Of a stretch of DNA of 64,000 nucleotides, positions 45,426-55,580 are shown piece by piece. How positions within the stretch are numbered: the first letter of the stretch is position 1; each line of letters opens with the position of its first letter. The notes beneath the pieces are model-generated. The model was given only the letters and a program-made list of their open reading frames with translations. It searched no databases and had not been told where the DNA came from. A program made the position numbers and the translations under genes. This DNA is from Megaustenia siamemsis (taxonomy: Eukaryota > Mollusca > Gastropoda > Stylommatophora > Ariophantidae), in the NCBI GenBank assembly GCA_032433765.1, contig JAVIAB010000051.1, positions 51,362,030 through 51,426,029 on the forward strand, read 5' to 3'.

Positions 45426-46008
45426 CAACAGAAGCAGACGTGTTTAATCTTACCATCTAAGAGCATTCTTTCAAAAAATTGTTGACTTAGTTTTCTGGTG
45501 AGTCCTCTTTTGGAGCTGAGAACTTCTCAGCGTCTATTTCAACTCGACGATTGTCGCAGGAGTGGCCTTATTCAATGCAGTTTTTCCAACCTTTTTTGTT
45601 AGTGCAAATGCGATTTAATAAAACATAGAAAGCCTAGTCTTAAGATGGACGATTGTGCTTGTGCAAAAAGAAGGCAAAACCCAGATACGGATATTCAGAG
45701 GAGGCAACGGAGGTCACGACTCCTCTAACATTTTATCAGAATACATAACACAATCACATTCTAGCTCAATGAGTTAATGTCAGTGTACGGGCAGCCACTG
45801 CACTCCAAGTCTGCCGTGAAATAGCTCAAGTAATTCAGTCTGTTACTAATGGTAAAATAGGCGTCAATGTCTGTGTTGATGAAACTAACTACAACGACAT
45901 CTATCGACCTAGCATTGCGTATGAGAACTAGGTAAGCTATTTTAATAATCACTTCCCTGGTTGCCATGACAACTACGTTTCAGCTAATAAGATGACGTAT
46001 CTCTCTTT
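45426..46008. other. Unassigned sequence
   Basis: No gene or element recognised. Confidence 0.35.
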
Positions 46009-46016
46009 ATTGTAAC

Positions 46017-46826
46017 CAGTGGCGTATTCTCTATTATACCGCAGCTACCGCCGGTAGCCTGAAAATATTAACGAATTACAAAAGGAAATGATCATTTATT
46101 TTATTTTTTTTTTAATAATTATATTAAAAATTTTCTATTATTCTATTACACATTTCGTAGGCCAATATGATTTATTTGCTTTGATTTGCATTTATTAAAG
46201 CAAGGTTTTCCTCTGGTCACTATAACGTTTGTTAATGAAACCGAAACTACTCTACATTGAAACCTCTAGTAGCTAGCGGTGCATTTTTTCTCTATCCGGA
46301 CATAGTATTAACGACCTTGACATTCAAAAATTGGAATAAAATAATATAGCGAGAGCTACCGCTAGAAGAATGCGGTTTCATGTGTTATTTTAGCTCTAGT
46401 CAATTAGAAGCGTTAAAAGTGAAAGTGAAACTATGTCTGATTACCGGAACTTCCTTAGCTATTTATAACAACGTAATACGTAGCAGCATCTGTAGAAAGA
46501 ACTTTTTATGCTTTCAAGAGAATGAAATCTTATTGTCGCTCAACTCAGACACAAGAACGCTTATCTGGTTTGGCATTAATGTATATTAAGAAATCATTTC
46601 CTCAGAAACTTAGAAACCAACCCAACAGTACTTTCAATGACAAAGTCATCAAGACATTTTCGTCCCAAACGAGACGGATATAATTAACATATAAATAAGT
46701 ATGTAATTTAAAATGTAGTGATGTCATTAGAAAATATTCCTTTATGTTAGCCTACTGAATATAATGTATTTTTTCTATTTATTATGTCAGCGGTAGCCAA
46801 GACCCCAAAACCAGTATACGCCACTA
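46017..46826. mobile_element. Non-autonomous hAT-type element, 810 bp
   Basis: Terminal inverted repeats CAGTGGCGTAT (left) and the complement of ATACGCCACTA (right), with the 8-bp duplication ATTGTAAC at 46009-46016 and 46827-46834. Subterminal GCTACCG occurs inverted near both ends. It encodes no transposase that I can recognise; a 69-codon ORF inside (46380-46589) has no family features. Different termini from the hAT at 4008. Confidence 0.88.
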
Positions 46827-46834
46827 ATTGTAAC

Positions 46835-47072
46835 GTATAAAAAGTTTTGAGAGGATGGAGGGGAAAAAAAACTAAGGTCTCCTTAAATCACCACGCTGCG
46901 TCTTTATCATTATTATTTTTAAAATGTTTGAACATAACTATAAGATCAGTCAATTAACAGCAACTTCATGTATTTTTCTTAACTTACCATTCATATAACT
47001 AAGATATTATAATGCAATATAAAATAATAATAATTTATGGCAATAATTAAAAGGACTATTTTACATAGTATC
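46835..47072. other. Unassigned spacer
   Basis: Nothing recognised. Confidence 0.35.
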
Positions 47073-47165
47073 ATCATCATCTTCATCATCAGCAAGTATC
47101 CTGCATGCTGGCGTAGGTGATCATGTCTCTCTACAACTTTCGATGTCGACAGTTTTATATAGTTT
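47073..47165 (-). mobile_element. LINE family A2, last about 90 bp only
   Basis: (ATC)n tail then GCTGGCGTAGGTGATCATGT and CTACAACTTTCGAT, the extreme 3' end of A2 in reverse. A very short 5'-truncated insertion. Confidence 0.8.
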
Positions 47166-47412
47166 ATATTGCTGTATTTTGTGTGTCGCAAATTATCTGA
47201 CTCAAGGTCAACCTAGCAGTTGGGACGGAAGCAATCTATACAAAGAATGAGTTGCAGGAAAGAATGGTTGTGAGAGATGTTTCCGCTGATACTGTTGATT
47301 TTTAACAGTCTCTTTTCTGCACGAACTGGCTTTGATAGAAGTATTGCCTTGTAGAAAGGTAGACCGACACTTAAATTGCAGATAGAGGAATTTTAAATAG
47401 AGGAATTGTAGA
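47166..47412. other. Unassigned spacer
   Basis: Nothing recognised. Confidence 0.35.
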
Positions 47413-48257
47413 TGTCTATCTATCTATTGACCTTTCGAGCCGTAGCCGGCCCATAGGGCGTAGACCAGGATACTCCTTCTCTTATTTGAATTTTTGTTCT
47501 AGCAGTTTTCAATTCCTTTAAAGATTTTTTTATCAAATCTCGCCATTTGTCTCTGTTCTGTACAAGCAGCTCTATTTCATTGAGGGAGCCGATTCCTGCT
47601 GCTCTTGCCTCTCTCATCAATGTTCTTCTCTGTGTATCTCTGGGTCTTCCTCTTAACTGTTGTTTGCCACATGAGGGCTTGCTTTGCTATTCGGTTATTA
47701 TCTCTTCTCATCACATGTCCAACATATGACCATCGTCTTTTCTTGATTACTGAAGATATTAGTGGCTGATTGGCGATTTCTCTAATTTCCTCGTTTGTTT
47801 TGAATTCGTTCCACGCTATACCAAGTATTTTCCTTAGACATTTATTTTCGAATGCGTTCAACTTTGTTTCTGTGTCTCTTGTTGTTTTCAAGCTTTCACG
47901 CGCATACGTAAGGGTTGTAGTACATTTGATTTGAATAGTCTAAGTTTTGTGTTTGTGCTGATGAGTATCAATTTCCACAACTTTTCAAGGCTTCTGAAAT
48001 ACATTGCTGCTTTTGCTATTCTGATTCTAATTTCTTTGCTTGTATCCCCTTCTCGATCAATGTGATTTCTAAGATAGATAAAGTGATCGATCTCTTCCAC
48101 TAGTTTGTTTTTCATGTATATTTTGTCGTCTGTTGGAATAAGCTTTTCATGACTTTAGTCTTTTCATGATTGATCTCTAGCCCAATTTTATTGGCTATTG
48201 ATGACAGTTCATTTGTGTTTACCTGCATCGTTCTTATCTGACTGCTGATGAGCTGTG
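47413..48257 (-). mobile_element. LINE family C, 3' part, ending at a tandem array
   Basis: Closely matches 26584-27435: (TAGA)n tail, 47620-47420 (NRDKWRDLI), 47891-47577 (ENKCLRKILGIAWNEF, RRWSYVGHVMRRDNNRIAKQAL) and 48115-47888 (HFIYLRNHID). Broken by a few indels. Homology stops at about 48251 in CTGCTGATGAG, where the 33-bp array begins. Confidence 0.88.
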
Positions 48258-49163
48258 GGTCGCTGATCGTGACGCATGCAGTCAGTTGTGTGTCGCTGAT
48301 CGTGACGCATGCAGTCAGTTGTGTGTCGCTGATCCTGACGCATGCAGTCAGTTGTGTGTCGCTGATCCTGACGCATGCAGTCAGTTGTGTGTCGCTGATC
48401 CTGACGCATGCAGTCAGTTGTGTGTCGCTGATCCTGACGCATGCAGTCAGTTGTGTGTCGCTGATCCTGACGCATGCAGTCAGTTGTGTGTCGCTGATCC
48501 TGACGCATGCAGTCAGTTGTGTGTCGCTGATCGTGACGCATGCAGTCAGCTGTATGTCGCTGATCCTGACGCATGCAGTCAGTTGTTTGTCGCTGATCCT
48601 GACGCATGCAGTCAGTTGTGTGTCGCTGATCGTGACGCATGCAGTCAGCTGTATGTCGCTGATCCTGACGCATGCAGTCAGTTGTGTGTCGCTGATCCTG
48701 ACATATGCAGTCAGCTGCGTGTCGCTGATCCTGACGCATGCAGTCAGCTGTATGTCGCTGATCCTGACATATGCAGTCAGCTGTATGTCGCTGATCCTGA
48801 CATATGCAGTCAGCTGTATGTCGCTGATCCTGACATATGCAGTCAGCTGTATGTCGCTGATCCTGACATATGCAGTCAGCTGCGTGTCGCTGATCCTGAC
48901 GCATGCAGTCAGCTGCGTGTCGCTGATCCTGACGCATGCAGTCAGCTGCGTGTCGCTGATCCTGACGCATGCAGTCAGCTGCGTGTCGCTGATCCTGACG
49001 CATGCAGTCAGCTGCGTGTCGCTGATCCTGACGCATGCAGTCAGCTGCGTGTCGCTGATCCTGACACATGCAGTCAGCTGCGTGTCGCTGATCCTGACGC
49101 ATGCAGTCAGCTGTATGTCGCTGATCCTGACACATGCAGTCAGCTGTATGTCGCTGATCCCTT
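48258..49163. repeat. 33-bp tandem array, about 27 copies
   Basis: The unit GTCGCTGATCCTGACGCATG plus CAGTCAGTTGTGT varies by block: CAGTTGTGT on the left, CAGCTGTAT in the middle, CAGCTGCGT on the right; CCTGACGCATG alternates with CCTGACATATG. Being 11 codons long, it gives ORFs of over 300 codons in three frames; these are artefacts. It starts exactly where LINE family C stops. Confidence 0.96.
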
Positions 49164-49679
49164 CAACTTACATGCTGGTGGGCATTTTGGCCCCAGAATA
49201 TCCAATCTAACTGAGGTTATCTTGACATGAAATGCAGTAGAAACTCATTTATCCAGACTAACTGTGACCAGGGTTAGTGACTTTGATAATGAAACAATGA
49301 TCGGCAATGTCTTTTTCTAATTTCGGTAATTCGAGACCAAATGTAAAATGAACTGTGTCTTTAGATCCGAGATTGAGAAGTGCAGTGATGGTTACATTTT
49401 AAATGTGCTGACATAGTGAGGATTAAAGAAATGGAAGAATTAAATAAAAATCATTCCGCAGTGATACCAGCGATCCCGCGTATAAACATGGTCAATTTTG
49501 AAAGTAGAATATAAGCACAAAGAATAGACATGTTGCGTTCCTTCTGACGACTACTCGCCTAACACGTCCGATGTGAAAAGAGCTTGAAATAAGCCTCATA
49601 TCTGAACAAAGATAGGGTATTTTCATTTTCACAAAATTTTTACTTGCATCTGAAGTGAAATACAAACTACGCCATGCGC
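49164..49679. other. Unassigned sequence
   Basis: No gene or element; the continuation of LINE family C is not found here. Confidence 0.4.
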
Positions 49680-49692
49680 ACCATCAGAGAAA

Positions 49693-49959
49693 GTAAAAAG
49701 TAAAGTACCCGCGTCACGCCAAGTGGCGTATAGGGAAATATGGTGTTATAATATATAGTGACCCTATATTTTACAGACCTTCAGCACATGATTTTTGTGG
49801 TAATGTGGTCAGTATTACGCCCGTGCTGATTTACTTTCCCAGAAAAAAATCCGGTACCCATTTATGGCTGGGTGAACCCGGAAGCCGTCGGTTGGAATCG
49901 AACCCTACCCCTTGTCCGTGGTAGTCCAGTTCACTAACCACTGAGCTATCGCGGCTCCC
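49693..49959 (-). mobile_element. SINE-1 copy 8
   Basis: A 13-bp duplication ACCATCAGAGAAA lies at 49680-49692 and 49960-49972. Head GGGAGCCGCGATAGCTCAG on the minus strand. It carries a small ATATAAT-type insertion near 49745 relative to other copies. Confidence 0.94.
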
Positions 49960-49972
49960 ACCATCAGAGAAA

Positions 49973-50004
49973 TGCGATAGATATGCTGTCCAAAACCCTA
50001 TTCT

Positions 50005-50044
<40 letters not shown>

Positions 50045-50429
50045 GACAATATACAATTTATCAGTGTTTTATGTATTCGTTTCTTCGTTCTTTACTTTTA
50101 TTTATATTTTTTTACCATCTTCATTTTTAAATAAATCCATTAAATAATAATTCTTTATACGAACAGTCAATATCGATTTGTTTGGGAAAGAAGACGATTA
50201 AACACATGTTGTTTTATTTAAATATTGAAAGATAAATTCTTATGTTTCCGGTTATTAAAAAATGTACAGAACCTTTATAATATTTATGAAATCGTACTAC
50301 CTGATTACGTTTAAAGTACAAGTGACCGAGTTTTTCATTTTGTACATTACCAGTATGTTGCTACATTTATTCTCAACCGTTCAGCATGTAAGTGGCACTT
50401 AGAATTTAATATGGGTAATCGAATACCAT
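49973..50429. other. Unassigned sequence with a (CT)n tract at 50008-50042
   Basis: Nothing else recognised. Confidence 0.4.
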
Positions 50430-51410
50430 AGTCAATACAACAGTCAAAGCGCCGTTAGAACATCGGAAGGTCTGTCAGAATGGTTTCAGGTTACAACAGG
50501 TGTAAGACAAGGATGTGTCCTCTCACCACTCCTCTTCATCATATATGTGGACAAAATAAATCAGGAAACAACCAACAAAAGGAAAAATCATCCAACATCA
50601 ACGAGCTACTATTCGCAGATGACCAATGCCTAACATATGAGGATGAAAGCCTGCTACAACAGCATATAACATCTCTAGATAAAAGCTGCACAAACTACAG
50701 TATGAAAATTAACACAGCAAAAACAGAGGCTATAAGAATAAGCAAATTAAGACACCCATTAAACATTAAGATCAAAGATAAAGAAATAAAACAAGTAGAG
50801 GAATTCAAGTATTTGGGCACAATGTTCACAGAAGATGGAAAACTAGACAGAGAAATTGACATGAGAATACAAATAGCAAATGCTGTCACATACCAGCTTT
50901 CACCATTGCTAAGACATTCAAACATTTCTATGTTAGCTAAACAACAAATACTAAATAACATTTTCATACCAACTTTGTGCTATGAAAGTCAAACATGGAC
51001 CCTTTCTAAATCACAATTAAGAAAGATCAATACATGTGAGATGCGATGCTTGAGAAAAGTAACAAACAACACAAGAAGAGATAGAATACCAAATGAAACC
51101 ATAAGAAAAATGGTAAGAACAAAACCCTGCCAATAATATATAGAACAACAACAATTTAAATGGTTTAGCCATCTGGTCAGAATGAATCTGGACCAATCAC
51201 CATCAAGAGCGTTCTTCTCGAGAATGCAAGGAAAAAGACCAAGAGGAAGACCCAGAAGAAGATGGACAGATGCAGTAACAGAGACATGTAACAACAAAGG
51301 AAAATCACTAATTCAGACAGTTCGAGCAGCTCAAGAACGACAAATGATATAACCACGAAACCATTTAGGTATCAGTGAAAAGAGAAAAGACGAAGAAGAA
51401 TACCATAAGA
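50430..51410 (+). mobile_element. LINE family B, RT C-terminal half
   Basis: 5'-truncated just before GVRQGCVLSPLLFIIYVD (about 50500-50555). After one frameshift, 50480-51136 carries ELLFADDQ (catalytic motif), YSMKINTAKTEAI, EEFKYLGTMFTEDG, CYESQTWTLSKS and CEMRCLRKVTNNTRRDRIPNE. A TAA near 51136 precedes WFSHLVRMN, KRPRGRPRRRWTDAVTET and AAQERQMI. It ends with CGAAGAAGAAT. The minus-strand piece at 58913-59398 is a sister copy. Confidence 0.88.
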
Positions 51411-52028
51411 TAGTCCAAGTGTCATTCTTGTACAGTACCAGCGAACTTCCGGTGACATTATTATTCTATGTGACAATTCGCCGAGCGTTGATTAAAATTT
51501 CATTAAATTTGATCCTGCTATTGCTACATTAACTTATTCAGCAATAAGCAGGTTTAATGATCTTCTAATTCTTTAACCTTAACAAAAAGAAATATGTATT
51601 TAGCGTCTGTTTATAGATCTGGTCTGTATTTTTAACTGCCTCTTTTTCTCAGCTGAGTTCCGAAAAATAATTGGCAGTTTTGCTTCCGGGGGCATCTTTA
51701 ACGTGGATTTTGAGCTTGTCAGGGTCACAGCAAGATGGCTGTAATGTGGACAAGGTGAATATAAAAGAGTTTCTCGATGACGCTAAATTGGAGGTGACAA
51801 AGCAATCGATGAGCAATCAGATCTGAGGGCGGAAATCTTGTATTAGAATGGATACAGTGGAATTCTAGACCAGGAAACACAATAGAATTTTTTTTTTTTT
51901 TTTAACAGAACGCATTCCAATACGTTTTGGGACCTCAACAGTTGCTGAGCACACATCTCACTTACTGTACGTTTGTAACTTTCATTTGATGAATTAAATA
52001 TACATATAATCTTTAAAAAAAAAATGTA
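51411..52028. other. Unassigned sequence
   Basis: Contains a T-run at about 51889-51903; no element recognised. Confidence 0.35.
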
Positions 52029-52225
52029 GGATGTTTATAAGTCGCTGTGCAATTATTTGACAAATAATTTTTTTTTAAAATTATGTCACTGATTGATGAG
52101 AATTTAGTTATGATATTCTTCGTCAACAATCCGTTTGTAGCATAACACCAAGCCGTTGTTATATTCACGGTTTCATTGCTGAAAGGAAGTGGTGTTAAAC
52201 ATTCAAAACATGGTTTGATTTTTTT

Positions 52226-52557
52226 TAGTTGAACATGTCTTCCGTAATGGTGGCAAATATGATCAAGAAGGAATTCGACAGTTTGTGCTGAAATTTCCAT
52301 GCTCACAAGTCCCCCACCGCAATGCGGTTAGTAATTTGATCGACAAGTTTCGTGCTATGGGTAGGGTGGTATACCGATCTGGGAGGCCTTCAGCTTCAGA
52401 AGACAGAGTGCTCGATATCCAGACCAGAATTACAATGAGTCCTAATACATTTTTAAGGCGGTTGTCTCAATAGATAAATGAGTACCGTCCACAAGGTTCT
52501 GAAGAGTGAGCTGCACATCGTCCTTACAGATTAACTGAATCGTCTCAACTCCCAATA
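52226..52557 (+). pseudogene. Tc1/mariner-like transposase, N-terminal DNA-binding part
   Basis: The open frame reads VEHVFRNGGKYDQEGIRQF, VPHRNAVSNLIDKFR, then GRPSASEDRVLDI and MSPNTFLRRLSQ before a TAG at 52471. This is the helix-turn-helix N-terminus seen in transposases of the group with a DUF4817-type N-terminal domain. After the stop, another frame continues STVHKVLKSELH. No intact start codon is evident. It is followed by the LINE insertion. Confidence 0.7.
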
Positions 52558-52568
52558 TTATGAAAGAG

Positions 52569-54274
52569 GAAACCGGAGAAGCAATCAAATATGGACCGCG
52601 AAATAAAGCACCAAGGATAGATAACACACCAGTAGAAATAATAGCGGCAGAAAGAGAAACAGTAGTTACATGGTTCCACAGAATATTCAAAGCAGCATGG
52701 CACCAACAAAAAGCCCCAGAAGATTGGCAACAGGCAATCATCGTATCAGTATGGAAAAATAAAGGTAGCAAGAGGGATTGCAATCAATACAAAGGTTTAT
52801 CGTTTCTCAACAATGTGAGAAAGCTATCATCATCATCATGCGCCATACCGTTTGGCGTAGGCGATCATGTCCTTCTACAATCTTCTATCTACAGTGCATT
52901 GTATCAGTTCACTGTTTGCCTTGCCATGACGCCAAGCTATCTAGTATTTTCTCTCTTTGTCGTCCGCGATCTCTCTTTCCCTGTATTTTGCCAGTGGTAA
53001 CCAAGTTTTCCAACTTTCCCCTTCTCATGATGTGCCCGAAAAATGTTGATTTTTTTTTTCTGATGTTTTTTAGCAGCTCCCTTTTTGTGAGAAAGCTATA
53101 CACCAAAATTATGGGGAAAAGGCTGGGGCAAAAAAAAAACAGAGGATGTATTGACGCTCTATTCACCCTAAAACAGCTAGCAGAAAAAAAGACAGAACAC
53201 AATCAAAATGTGTACATAGCTTTCATTGACCAGGAAAAAGCATTCGACAGAGTAAACAGAGAACAACAATGAGTGATACTAACAAAATATGGAGTAAGCC
53301 AACATCTAACCAGCCTAATGTACATCAACAGCAGCTGTTGCACAGTCAGAACAGCAGCATGCTACACAGACCACTTCGAAGTTAGATCAGGAGTGTGTCA
53401 GGGGTGATTACTATCCCCCTTTTGTTCATTTCATACATGGACTACATGTGCAAATTAACCAACATGAGACAGTGAAGATCAACGAACTCCTATTAGCAGA
53501 AGATCAGGCATTAATACATTGACAAAATAGAATACCTACAAGAACATTTAAATAGACTCAACAGCACAGGCACAAAAATACAACATGAAAATCAACATCA
53601 ACAAAACAGAATTCATGAATATTGCAAAAGACCAGCAGAACATCAACATAACTATAGACAGCAGACAAGTAAAACAAGTAGAGGAATTCTAATACCTAGG
53701 AAGTTTAGTGACAAACGACAATTTACAAACAGCAGAGATAGACTCAAGATGCATCAAAGCTTCTCAAAGCATTGGACAGCTATCACTTCTATTGTTCGAC
53801 AAGGAAATAACTCTAGAGGCAAAACGGACACTCTACAACACAATCTTCATACCAACCTTGTGCAACCAATGCCAGATCTGGACCCTAGATGCAAGAACAA
53901 AAAGCAAAATAACCTCTACGGAGATTAAATGTGTTAGACGAATGGCAAGAAACAGTCTGAGAGATAAGATCAGAAATAAAGAACTGAGAAAAAAGCTAGG
54001 AATAACCCCCGCCGCAGAATATCTAAAGAAACAACAGGATTTGGTCAGGTGGTAAGGCAGAAAGATCATAAAACAACATAGGAAGTCGTCAATAAATGTT
54101 GCGAGAACACCAGACCCAAAAGCCGATCAAGAAAAGTATGGATTGACGGAATATTAGAAACATTGGGAAACATAACAGCACCAGAGGCAAAAAGAAGAGC
54201 AAAAGCCCGTAAATTATATCTCCCCTCGACACTGAAAGGCAAATGAAGAAGGAAAGAGGAAGAAGTCTCTACTC
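52569..54274 (+). mobile_element. LINE family H, inserted in the mariner-like transposon and itself split by family A
   Basis: Flanked by ATGAAAGAG duplications. 52560-52816 holds the RT start (AIKYGPRNKAPRIDNTPVEII, APEDWQQAIIVSVWKNKG). After a 258-bp family A insertion it resumes with KRLGQKKNRGCIDALFTLKQLAE and FIDQEKAFDRVN (first catalytic Asp). 53280-53700 is decayed (FADD-equivalent lost), then 53708-54055 (SLRDKIRNKELRKKLGI) and 54060-54245 (RSRKVWIDGILE, RKLYLPSTLKGK). The 3' tail is (GAA)n-like. 5'-truncated. Confidence 0.88.
52828..53085 (-). mobile_element. LINE family A, 258-bp 3' end, innermost insertion
   Basis: A 14-bp duplication TGTGAGAAAGCTAT lies at 52814-52827 and 53086-53099. 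The minus strand encodes KRELLKNIRKKKSTFFGHIMRRGKLE and ends in (GAT)n. A short, strongly 5'-truncated target-primed insertion. Confidence 0.95.
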
Positions 54275-54283
54275 ATGAAAGAG

Positions 54284-54948
54284 ATTGCTGATCTCGATTG
54301 AACTACTGCATGTGGTTTCAGAACATATTTCTGAACAAGGTGATGAAGTCCTTGACCTGACTTTCTTCACTAATGAGGCATGGTTTCATCTCTCCGGTTA
54401 CGCCAACAGTCAGAACAATCGTGTGTGGAGCAGTGAAAACCCCTATGAATTACATCTAGTGTCGCTTCAAGATCAAAAAATCGGAGTGTGGTGCGTCATA
54501 GGTCGTATGCCGATAAGTGGGCTAATAGTTTTCAATGCAGTAATCAACACAGAAATATACCTTACTTTAATCCTGGAACCATTCGTTACCCACCTCGCAG
54601 AGAGGGAAATTAAGGAAGCCTGGTTTCAACATGATGGGGCAACAGAACACACAGTCGCAACATCACTTACTTATTTAGAAAGCATATTTGCAAATCGCAA
54701 TATTTCACGTGGAATTCGGACAGCTCGCTCACCAGACCTAACTCTGTCTATTATCTGTGGGTGTGCTGAAATGAAAAGTTGATACAAATAATCCGAAAAC
54801 AGTTAATGTAATGACCTGAAGGCAGAAATCGTCACCCAGATCCAACAAATATCACCGGTCATTATCCAGAATGTTTTCTAAAATATGAAGAGGCGAGTCA
54901 ACAAATGTCTTGAAGCCAATGGTAGACATGTTGACCACATGCTGTAGA
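54284..54948 (+). pseudogene. Tc1/mariner-like transposase, catalytic part
   Basis: 54285-54782 reads LTFFTNEAWFHLSGYANSQN, NRVWSSENP, QDQKIGVWCVI, then EAWFQHDGATEHT (second catalytic Asp) and RSPDLT (third Asp), about 33 residues apart. The first catalytic Asp expected in F-T-D-E-A-W-F is Asn here. A stop follows MKS. The frame resumes near 54885 as RVNKCLEANGRHVDHML and ends in TAG, the usual C-terminus of this group. The first-Asp change plus the LINE insertion make it inactive. Confidence 0.75.
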
Positions 54949-55319
54949 TACAAGTTCATCGTGTGAACAGCCACTTTACCCAATACAAGCCAACCAAGAG
55001 CAGTAGCGTCTAGATGAATAATAATAAAGTTGATGTTACGATTTCTCGTCATTTCAAAAATATTTTCACTGCGTAGTGACATTATAAACACCTCTTTATA
55101 TATATAAAGAGACTTTCACCCTAATTGACTTATTTATGTAATTATCATTGCGCAGTCGAAACTGATTATCAGAGAAATAAAATTTGCAGAGTGTGTTTCT
55201 TCGATGTAGTCACCTTTCTTCTTCCTCTGCTTTCAAGTAATTTTGACGCAGAATTTTTCTTGTTATCATTTGTTTTTTTTTGGATGGATGCTGTACTATT
55301 AAACACAAAACTGAAATAA

Positions 55320-55580
55320 ACTAAAACACTAAACATAATTCAAACAAGACAAATGAGATTTTGGGAGCATGTTAAGAGACACAACAGCCTGCTAAAAGTA
55401 ATCTTGGAAGGGAAAATACAAGATAAAGGAGGCAGAAGCAGACCATGACTAATATGGACGAGTAACATCAAAAGTGGGACAAGTCAGCCTATGACAACCG
55501 GCACTATCAAAGCAAGAGACAGAGCGGAATGGCAATCATTGGTAGCCAATCTTCGATGCGAAGACGGTACTCAAATATGC
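55320..55580 (+). mobile_element. LINE family E, 3' fragment
   Basis: AAACACTAAACATAATTCAAAC, then the blocks ACACAACAGCCTGCTAAAAG, GGAAGGGAAAATACA, ATGGACGAGTAACATCAAAA and GATGCGAAGACGGTACTC match 25600-25850. Heavily mutated. Confidence 0.8.

Larger units (their letters stand above)
52029..55096 (+). mobile_element. Tc1/mariner-like DNA transposon, split by LINE family H
   Basis: Imperfect terminal inverted repeats: GGATGTTTATAAGTCGCTGT near 52029 and, inverted, GAGGTGTTTATAATGTCACT near 55096, each bordered by TA. Transposase remnants occupy 52226-52557 and 54284-54948. Between them lies a LINE insertion with the 9-bp duplication ATGAAAGAG (52560-52568 and 54275-54283). Without that insertion the element is about 1.35 kb, the usual size for this superfamily. 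The termini are inferred and may be off by a few bases. Confidence 0.8.

Noticed and set aside
48209..49163. 33-bp array as an in-place expansion inside LINE C
   Set aside because: LINE sequence is found only on the left; the continuation expected on the right is absent, so internal growth is not shown as it is at 60606.
48209..49230. ORFs of 308-320 codons on both strands in the 33-bp array
   Set aside because: The unit is a multiple of three, so any stop-free frame stays open; several frames are open at once and no start, splice or composition signal supports a protein.
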